Assembly: GCA_903819815.1 (NCBI GenBank)
Contig: CAIJFC010000178.1
Span: 1-19,124, forward strand
DNA: 19,124 bases
From: an uncultured Bacteroidota bacterium
GTDB taxonomy: Bacteria; Bacteroidota; Bacteroidia; Flavobacteriales; Flavobacteriaceae
Direction of reading: 5' to 3'
Positions 13,501-19,124 of this stretch are shown here, in pieces; position 1 is the first letter of the stretch, and each line of letters opens with the position of its first letter. Under the pieces are notes generated by a model. The model saw only the letters and a list, made by a program, of their open reading frames with translations. It was not told where the DNA came from and searched no databases. The position numbers and the translations under genes are program-made.

Positions 13501-14052
13501 TTATTTTCCTTCTAACAATTTTGTTTCTTCAGGCGAAAAATCGTTAACAATTGCATAGGTTGGTACGTCTACAATTGCCATTTCATCTAATATATCTATT
13601 AAGTTTCTGTAATTTGATTTCTTACTTGGCTTAATGATTACTATTATTCCTTTGTCTTTGTTTCCTGTATATTCAAGTACTTTCTTTTTTCTATCGATAA
13701 GTTCTTTTCTGATACCGTCTTTTCCATAAACAAAGTCTTTCGGCGTTCCTCCAGCTACTGGTGTTGCCAATAAACCTACATAACGAACTAATTTGTCATT
13801 ATCTCCTATTAAAATAGTCATTGTACGATTTTCATCCACTTTAACGTCTTTATTCTTTGTAGGATCATCGTCTTTATCTGGCAACCCCAAACTCATGGAT
13901 TGTGGTTTTGACAACGTTGTGGTAAGCATGAAAAATGTGATCAATAAGAAAGCCAAATCCACCATTGCAGTTAAATCTACCTTAGCATTTTGCTTTTTAC
14001 TTCTTACTTTACCACCTTTGTCGCCACCACCGTCGGTATTTAATTCAGCCAT
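13501..14052 (-). CDS. exbD: ExbD-type proton channel subunit (second copy)
   Basis: A 183-residue biopolymer transporter of the ExbD/TolR family. A Gly/Lys-rich cytoplasmic start (TDGGGDKGGKVRSKKQ) leads to one membrane helix, VDLTAMVDLAFLLITFFMLT (25-44). Asp32 in this helix corresponds to the proton-conducting Asp25 of E. coli ExbD. The periplasmic domain includes the usual terminal segment NLIDILDEMAIVDVPTYAIV. At 183 residues it is longer than E. coli ExbD (141), owing to extra periplasmic sequence. It starts 19 nt after the first exbD gene and is therefore co-transcribed. Two exbD genes in one TonB operon are usual in Flavobacterium; in F. psychrophilum an exbD of such an operon is reported to matter for iron uptake and virulence. 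Confidence 0.93.
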   Translation of the reverse strand: MAELNTDGGGDKGGKVRSKKQNAKVDLTAMVDLAFLLITFFMLTTTLSKPQSMSLGLPDKDDDPTKNKDVKVDENRTMTILIGDNDKLVRYVGLLATPVAGGTPKDFVYGKDGIRKELIDRKKKVLEYTGNKDKGIIVIIKPSKKSNYRNLIDILDEMAIVDVPTYAIVNDFSPEETKLLEGK

Positions 14053-14071
14053 TTTAGTGTCTCTTTTTTAA

Positions 14072-14683
14072 TTAAAAATCTTTTCCTCTCAAACCAGTAA
14101 CCAAGCTAAAGCTATTGATTTTCTGATCTTGTAAAATATCCATTACTTTTTTAATAGCTGGATATTCTTCTTTTGCATCTCCTTTAATAGCAATTTGCAA
14201 TTCTTTATCGTTGGTTTCAATATTTGCAATTCTAGAATTGTAAATCCACTCTTTCAACTGATTGTCAAGAGAATCTTTAGGAACTCCAGGTTGATCTGCT
14301 TTACTTCTATCCGCGCTTTTCATGGCGATAATTTGACTCAAACTTTGAATTGGCACGCCAAATCCTTCCATTAAAGCAAATTTATCCATTTCGTCTTGCG
14401 TGAATGTCACACCGTATTTATCTCCCATTAATTGAAGTGCTCTTTTACGAACTTCTCTTCCTTTAAGGTCAAAAAATACTTTTCCTTTTCCTATAGTTAT
14501 GGTTGCCAAATCGGATTCTGGCAATTTCGTTTGTACAGTAGAAGCCGGCGTATCTACAGGCAATGCCTCAGGCACTTTAGCTGTAGCTGTCAAAATAAAG
14601 AAAGTAAGCAATAAGAAAGCTACATCACACATCGCGGTCATATCCGTCGATGTTGACTTTTTTTTCATTTTTATTTTAGCCAT
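14072..14683 (-). CDS. exbD: ExbD-type proton channel subunit (first copy)
   Basis: A 203-residue ExbD/TolR family protein, distinct from the copy that follows it. The cytoplasmic start is short and Lys-rich (MAKIKMKKKSTS), then one helix DMTAMCDVAFLLLTFFILTA (14-33) with the channel Asp at residue 20. The periplasmic part has an insertion (about 78-140, including DKYGVTFTQDEMDKFALMEG and a Ser/Lys/Asp-rich linker) before the usual ExbD end (QIAIKGDAKEEYPAIKKVMD, then ILQDQKINSFSLVTGL). It starts 35 nt after exbB. With two unlike ExbDs the motor may contain a heterodimer, since ExbD works as a dimer inside the ExbB pentamer; this is inference. Confidence 0.93.
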   Translation of the reverse strand: MAKIKMKKKSTSTDMTAMCDVAFLLLTFFILTATAKVPEALPVDTPASTVQTKLPESDLATITIGKGKVFFDLKGREVRKRALQLMGDKYGVTFTQDEMDKFALMEGFGVPIQSLSQIIAMKSADRSKADQPGVPKDSLDNQLKEWIYNSRIANIETNDKELQIAIKGDAKEEYPAIKKVMDILQDQKINSFSLVTGLRGKDF

Positions 14684-14718
14684 TATTTATATCTATTATT
14701 TGATTTAAAAATCAAAAA

Positions 14719-15537
14719 TTATTGTTTTAAGCTACCTCTGAATTTTCTGTAAGTATTTACAATTGTTGTACCTGCCTCATCGATAGAGTACGTCAAATCA
14801 TCAATTTTAGAAGTAAAGAAGTTGTAAGCGATAATTGCCAATACAGAAGTTGAGATACCCGTTGCAGTGTTAATTAACGCCTCAGAAATACCAGTTGCAA
14901 GAGCAGCTTGGTCAGGAGTTCCAGCTGAAGCCAAAGCACCAAACGCTTTAATCATCCCTGATACTGTACCTAACAATCCTCCAAGTGTTCCTAATGATAC
15001 TAAAGAAGAAATGATAGTCATATTTTTCTCTAACATTGGCATTTCAAGTGATGTTGCTTCTTCGATTTCTTTATGGATTGTTTCAGCAGCATCTTCGCTA
15101 TTGAATCCTTCTTTTTTAACGTCTTGGTATTTTACTAAAGCTGATTTAATTGTGTTGGCAACAGAACCTTGTTGTTTGTCACAAGCTGCAATTGCTTCTT
15201 CAATTTTTCCTTCTTTCACATTATTTTGTACACTTTTCATAAAGGTATCTAAGTTTCCTTTTCCAGCCGCTTTTGAAATTACAGCAAAACGCTCAAAAGA
15301 AAACACAATTACCATTAATAACATTCCTAATAATACAGGAACAATGAATCCTCCTTTGTAAACCATACCTAAAGTATTTAATGGATGCCCTTTTTCAGGA
15401 TCTCCACCTTCAAAGTTAGAAGCTGCCCCCATTAATAGAGACCAAACTAGATAACCTACAAATACACATGCAACAATTATGATTCCTGAGATCATACCGC
15501 CTACTTTTGAACCACTTTCTTTTTTAACGTTTGCCAT
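14719..15537 (-). CDS. exbB: ExbB proton channel subunit (MotA/TolQ/ExbB family)
   Basis: A 272-residue inner-membrane protein, the pentamer-forming subunit of the TonB motor. Helices lie at about residues 13-38, 62-82, 175-200 and 215-241. The conserved family core is visible as SLGTLGGLLGTVSGMIKAF (181-199) and ISEALINTATGISTSVLAII (217-236), which line the channel around ExbD. The protein has an extra N-terminal helix relative to E. coli ExbB, a common Bacteroidota feature. It is the first gene of the seven-gene operon. A TANNTTTG box lies about 70 nt upstream, with no other gene between. A 164-codon frame on the opposite strand is a shadow of this gene. Confidence 0.95.
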   Translation of the reverse strand: MANVKKESGSKVGGMISGIIIVACVFVGYLVWSLLMGAASNFEGGDPEKGHPLNTLGMVYKGGFIVPVLLGMLLMVIVFSFERFAVISKAAGKGNLDTFMKSVQNNVKEGKIEEAIAACDKQQGSVANTIKSALVKYQDVKKEGFNSEDAAETIHKEIEEATSLEMPMLEKNMTIISSLVSLGTLGGLLGTVSGMIKAFGALASAGTPDQAALATGISEALINTATGISTSVLAIIAYNFFTSKIDDLTYSIDEAGTTIVNTYRKFRGSLKQ

Positions 15538-15605
15538 TTTTTTTAATTTTTGATAATTTTAAATAATTTTTTAATTTCTAAAGTTAATTTAAACTTGGTG
15601 AAGAG

Positions 15606-15613
15606 CAAATTTA
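15606..15613 (-). promoter_or_regulatory. Probable promoter of the exbB operon (-7 element)
   Basis: TAAATTTG on the minus strand matches TANNTTTG and would start transcription near 15599, about 62 nt before the exbB ATG. No TTG is found 18-22 nt further upstream (the nearest is only 11 nt away), so the -33 box is weak or an activator is needed. Confidence 0.55.
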
Positions 15614-15906
15614 ATTTTTTAGTTCAAATAAAAAAATGTTTTTTACATTAAATTATCAATAATTTTTAAAATTATTAAAAATTAAAAATAAACCATTTTT
15701 TTAAGAATATTATCATTTGATTCTTATGCCATAACGCATATTTGGGTGATTTTATTAGTATCGTTATCGATTTAATAATTTTAAGTATGAAATCGATTGA
15801 AATGGAATGTTAATTTCTTTCGTAAATGACTTTTAACTAACTAATTAATTCCCATTTAAAGCAATTAATACAATCCTATAAATAGAATAATAAAATGATT
15901 TAAACA
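15614..15906. other. AT-rich intergenic region with an inverted repeat
   Basis: No gene was found. The region is very AT-rich, with long A and T tracts at 15614-15710. The notable structure is ATCGATTT (15766-15773) and AAATCGAT (15790-15797), a perfect 8-bp inverted repeat with a 16-nt spacer. It lies about 230 bp upstream of the exbB start and could be an operator or a curved-DNA regulatory site. No iron-box or other known motif was recognised. Confidence 0.45.
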
Positions 15907-15938
15907 AAAAAAGAGACGGCATTAACCGTCTCTTTTTT
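15907..15938 (-). terminator. Terminator of the metallopeptidase gene
   Basis: AAAAAAGAGACGG and CCGTCTCTTTTTT form a perfect 13-bp stem with a 6-nt loop (CATTAA), ending in a T-run on the minus strand. It begins 20 nt after the peptidase stop codon. Its symmetric A/T flanks would allow action in both directions. Confidence 0.92.
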
Positions 15939-15958
15939 AAATTATAATATTTGAAATA

Positions 15959-18900
15959 TTATTCTATAACAATTCTCTTAACTACTTTTCTATCACCGTC
16001 TTGAACAGTTACCAGATAAACTCCAGCTTGAATGTTATCCAATTGAACGTTTTGAGAGATTAATCCAGTGTTATTGTAAATATTATTTAAGATCAATCTT
16101 CCTCTCATGTCGTGAACAGAAATAGCGATATCATTATTGGAATTTGAATCAAACTGAACGGTAAAGTTTCCTTTATTTGGATTTGGAAACAAAGTGAAGT
16201 TAGCCAATGAATTATCAACTAATCCTAGTGGAGAAGCCATAGTACAGATGTTTAAACTCCAGCTGTCTATTGTTCCGCCATCAGCATTGTAGGGATCTAA
16301 TACAGTTAAAGTCCATGTTCCGCTAGAGTTTTGTCCATTAAATTGAGACAATAATTGCTCAGACACTATTGTTCCGGTAATTGCTGGAAAATCACCACAA
16401 GTAATTGCAGTTCCTGAATCATCAAATGTTGCAGCTATATTATTTACACTAGCTGCAGTAGCAGAATCACATTTGTTAGTTATCAAAGTAACCACGGTTC
16501 CTGCGGGGCTTGTTAATTTTAAAGTTAAATCGGCAACCCATGTGTGTGTTAAATTCACAGTCACATTTAAATCGGCAATTGTAACAGAAGTGGTTACGTT
16601 AAACGTTGAATTAAAAGGAACTGTATTAACAACTGTTGGAATGGTAACTGGTAAATTTGGATCGGTAGCATTAACAATATTACAAGTTAATTGACCTGTT
16701 GTAAATTTAAATCCTGAGCTATACGTTCCTGAACATGTTGGGTTTTTAGGTAAAACTCTCCAGTAATAATCATTAGCGACAACTAAATTGTTTGCAGTAT
16801 AGGTATTTGTGGTAACATTTACAGTTCTTACAATAGTAGCAAAATTTGCATTAGTTGCTATTTGAAGATCGTAACTAGCTGCAGCGGAATTTGCTGGCCA
16901 AGTAAACACCGCAGCATATGGATTAACAGCAACTGTTAAATTTGCTGGGCTTGTTAATGCTTGAGTTCCAAAATTAGCATTGAATATTTCTAAATAGAAA
17001 GTGGCTGTTTTTACAGTTGCTCCAGATGTTGCAGAAACAACTATTGGAAAAACTCCTGCCGAAGCTGATGCTGATGCGGTTACGTTCATTGTTACGGTTC
17101 CACTTGCTGAAACAGAAGGTTGAACAAAGGCAACTGTTACTCCAGCCGGCAAAGTACCCGCTGAGAATGCAGTTGTTCCTGTAAATCCTGCATAAGCGGT
17201 GTAAGGAATAGAATAAGAAATTGTTCCTCCTTGGCAAGTTTGTTTGTTTTGTTGTTCAGCAACTCCGTTATAAGCTATTGCAAAACTAGAAGTTGGTGCT
17301 GTAATTGCAAAATTTGCATTTGAAATATCAAAGAAAATGTGTTTGTACCCTTTTACCATGATTCTATTGGTAGAACCCGAATTATTTGGCACAGTGATCA
17401 TTGCGCTTCCATTATTTGGCACTTTACTCGCTAGTTGTATTGGATAAGTATAACCACCGTCTGTTGATAAAAAGATATCTACGTATGCTGCATTTATATT
17501 GTTAGCAGTAGTTCCTGCAACAGCCCAAGTAACCGTTTGATTTGATCCAACAATCCAAGAAACAGCCGTATTTGGTGCACTTACCAAAAATGGTCCAGCA
17601 GCAGCCGTTACATTAACTTTCATATCCGTAAAAGCAGTTTGACCAACTTTTATTGGTACTGTAGGGCTGTATGGAGCGTTATCTCTAACTGTTAATCTGA
17701 AATTTAATAGTCTTGCTACTGAACTTAAAGCTTCAGAAAGCATACCTGCATCACCACCTACTTCGCTAGTTGTACTTGAATTAGCTACAACTGATTCCAA
17801 TTTAGGAAAATATCTTGATGGAGAAGCAGTAGGAGTCCAAGAAATAAAGTTAGGACCTACCGTTTTTGTGGCACTTGCATTACTATTTGCATTGGTACTT
17901 GAACCTCCGTCGTCATTTTGTTCCCAACAATAAGTCAAAGCATCAGTTTCATTTGCATCTGTAGCAGCTCCAGTTAATACAAAAGGAGTACTGAAAGGAA
18001 TAGTATAATCAATTACTGGTTGAACTACAGGAGTAGCATTATCAACTAAATTTGTAGAAACAATACAAGTTCTCCCTGCTAAATTATTTTGAATTTGTTC
18101 GATTGAAGCTTCATGAAAAATATCTATAGAGTGTGGAGCAACGTCGTAACTTGTAATTCCGGCATAACCCATGATGGTTACCCCTGAGCCCACTTCTTTA
18201 TTTACTCCGGCACCTTCATTACCATTTGAAAAGGTATGATTGGCTCCCATTTGATGTCCCATTTCGTGAACTACATAATCAATATCAAATGAATCTCCCG
18301 AAGGAACACCATTTGAAGGCGAAGTAATTCCTCTACCTTTTGTACTTCCAGTTCCCGCTGTAACACCGTCCACACAAATACAACCAATACAACCCGCGTT
18401 CCCTCCGCCACCTGTTTTTCCAAACATATGACCAATATCGTAGGCTGCATTATTTGCTGCTAAAGCTGTATTTACTCCTGTTAAAGTAGTATTTAAAGCT
18501 TTTTGCAATGAAGTATTCCAAGTTGATAAAGAAGTTGAATAAGGATCCGTTGCAGCTACATAATAAATTACGTTAGTAGTGCTGGCAACTAAATTCATGT
18601 GAACCCCTAAATCTTTTTCATAAACTCCGTTACAACGAGTTAATGTATTGTTGAAAGCGGCTAAAACCAAAGCTACTTGCGTTGCACTTGTTGCTCCAAA
18701 GTAATTAGAATATTCTGCATTACAAGAAAGTGCCAAACGCATCACTTTTAATTGTCCTGCGTTAGATTTATTAGTGCTTGTATTTCCTACCGATTTTGAG
18801 GTTGTTTCCATAACGGATTTTTCATGTGCAGTAGAACAATTCCAACCCGAATTTTTATTATTTCTTTGAGATTTAAATACTGCATAAACAGAATGATCTT

Positions 18901-19124
18901 GAGAATAAGCCTCTATAAATTCGTTTTCTCTATCCGTTCTAAAAACCATAGTTTGAATCCCTTGAGGGGAAATACTAAGTTTCAAGGTTGCATATCTATC
19001 TGTTATTCCTTTTCCTGAGAAAGCCCTAATTTCAGGGTATTTGGCTTGTAACTCAGCATCAAAATTTGAGGCGTCATTAACTTCATATTGCTCCATTTGA
19101 CCGTTAGCATTTGGTAAAGAAATG
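15959..19124 (-). CDS. Secreted metzincin metallopeptidase with P-domain and T9SS sorting tail (5' end missing)
   Basis: The frame is open to the window edge, so the real start lies outside; residues are counted from Met at 19094-19096. The zinc motif HEMGHQMGANH (277-287) is a full HEXXHXXGXXH metzincin site, with the Met-turn TIMGY (307-311). This is the reprolysin-like group common in flavobacteria. The upstream ~100 residues look like a propeptide. Next come Ser/Thr/Asn-rich beta domains (about 355-700), a fibronectin-III-like domain (about 718-800, ASYDLQIATNANF, YYWRVLPKN), a P/Homo B domain as in proprotein convertases (about 815-953, HTWVADLTLKLTSPAGT, SGTWTLTVLDPYNADGGTID) and a type A T9SS sorting domain (about 967-1045, FTLFPNPNKGNF, DMRGRLI, AGVYLVTV). 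It is therefore exported through the type IX system and either released or attached to the cell surface. Its substrate is unknown, but it is probably a nutritional or virulence protease. Confidence 0.9.
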   Translation of the reverse strand, partial: ISLPNANGQMEQYEVNDASNFDAELQAKYPEIRAFSGKGITDRYATLKLSISPQGIQTMVFRTDRENEFIEAYSQDHSVYAVFKSQRNNKNSGWNCSTAHEKSVMETTSKSVGNTSTNKSNAGQLKVMRLALSCNAEYSNYFGATSATQVALVLAAFNNTLTRCNGVYEKDLGVHMNLVASTTNVIYYVAATDPYSTSLSTWNTSLQKALNTTLTGVNTALAANNAAYDIGHMFGKTGGGGNAGCIGCICVDGVTAGTGSTKGRGITSPSNGVPSGDSFDIDYVVHEMGHQMGANHTFSNGNEGAGVNKEVGSGVTIMGYAGITSYDVAPHSIDIFHEASIEQIQNNLAGRTCIVSTNLVDNATPVVQPVIDYTIPFSTPFVLTGAATDANETDALTYCWEQNDDGGSSTNANSNASATKTVGPNFISWTPTASPSRYFPKLESVVANSSTTSEVGGDAGMLSEALSSVARLLNFRLTVRDNAPYSPTVPIKVGQTAFTDMKVNVTAAAGPFLVSAPNTAVSWIVGSNQTVTWAVAGTTANNINAAYVDIFLSTDGGYTYPIQLASKVPNNGSAMITVPNNSGSTNRIMVKGYKHIFFDISNANFAITAPTSSFAIAYNGVAEQQNKQTCQGGTISYSIPYTAYAGFTGTTAFSAGTLPAGVTVAFVQPSVSASGTVTMNVTASASASAGVFPIVVSATSGATVKTATFYLEIFNANFGTQALTSPANLTVAVNPYAAVFTWPANSAAASYDLQIATNANFATIVRTVNVTTNTYTANNLVVANDYYWRVLPKNPTCSGTYSSGFKFTTGQLTCNIVNATDPNLPVTIPTVVNTVPFNSTFNVTTSVTIADLNVTVNLTHTWVADLTLKLTSPAGTVVTLITNKCDSATAASVNNIAATFDDSGTAITCGDFPAITGTIVSEQLLSQFNGQNSSGTWTLTVLDPYNADGGTIDSWSLNICTMASPLGLVDNSLANFTLFPNPNKGNFTVQFDSNSNNDIAISVHDMRGRLILNNIYNNTGLISQNVQLDNIQAGVYLVTVQDGDRKVVKRIVIE

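Noticed and set aside
14867..15361. 164-codon plus-strand frame opposite exbB
   Set aside because: It is antisense to the well-conserved exbB gene, with no homology, promoter or terminator of its own.
16974..17237. 87-codon minus-strand frame with many Cys and Ser
   Set aside because: It is another reading frame of the metallopeptidase gene on the same strand; the unusual residues come from frame-shifted Thr/Ala/Val-rich coding sequence.

Overview
The window is chromosomal DNA of a Bacteroidota bacterium, almost certainly Flavobacterium or a close relative. The evidence is the 5' quarter of a 16S rRNA gene with Flavobacterium-like variable regions, AT-rich DNA, promoters of the TTG-N18/19-TANNTTTG type used by this phylum, a C-terminal type IX secretion (T9SS) sorting domain, and a TonB/ExbBD operon with two exbD genes. 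No phage, insertion sequence, CRISPR array or tRNA was seen.

Layout: (1) 1-1018 holds the 5' part of 16S rRNA on the minus strand, its leader, two tandem rRNA promoters and a G+C-richer intergenic segment. (2) 1019-3696 holds a divergent pair: a LolC/LolE-type permease (minus, TTG start) and a NamZ-like (DUF1343, GH171) lipoprotein (plus). (3) 3750-7579 holds, all on the minus strand, a DUF4153 membrane protein, metK and a YkgJ-type cysteine-cluster protein. The metK leader contains what reads as a SAM-II riboswitch, placed directly at the predicted transcript 5' end. (4) 7655-9420 holds a SAM-dependent methyltransferase (plus) converging on queE followed by a stand-alone TonB C-terminal domain protein (minus). 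(5) 9421-9745 is an intergenic region with low-complexity repeats, a compact structured element resembling the interspersed Flavobacterium 'flavo-1' RNA, and a terminator. (6) 9746-15537 is a seven-gene minus-strand operon: exbB, exbD, exbD, tonB, a 76-residue membrane protein, a PstS-like lipoprotein and a TPR protein. (7) 15959-19124 is a large secreted metzincin metallopeptidase with P-domain and T9SS tail, cut by the window edge.

How the parts work together: ExbB, the two ExbDs and TonB form the inner-membrane motor that powers outer-membrane TonB-dependent transporters. The three downstream genes are tightly coupled to tonB and are probably accessory parts of the same system; their roles are not known from sequence. 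MetK makes SAM, and the riboswitch-like leader would let SAM control its own synthesis. A methyltransferase and the radical-SAM enzyme QueE nearby also use SAM, but nothing ties them together beyond proximity.

The most useful leads are the SAM-II-like leader with a possible switching helix, the flavo-1-like element, and the unexplained accessory genes of the TonB operon. I did not find clear evidence of a wholly new system. All family calls come from reading motifs by eye; no database search or folding program was run.
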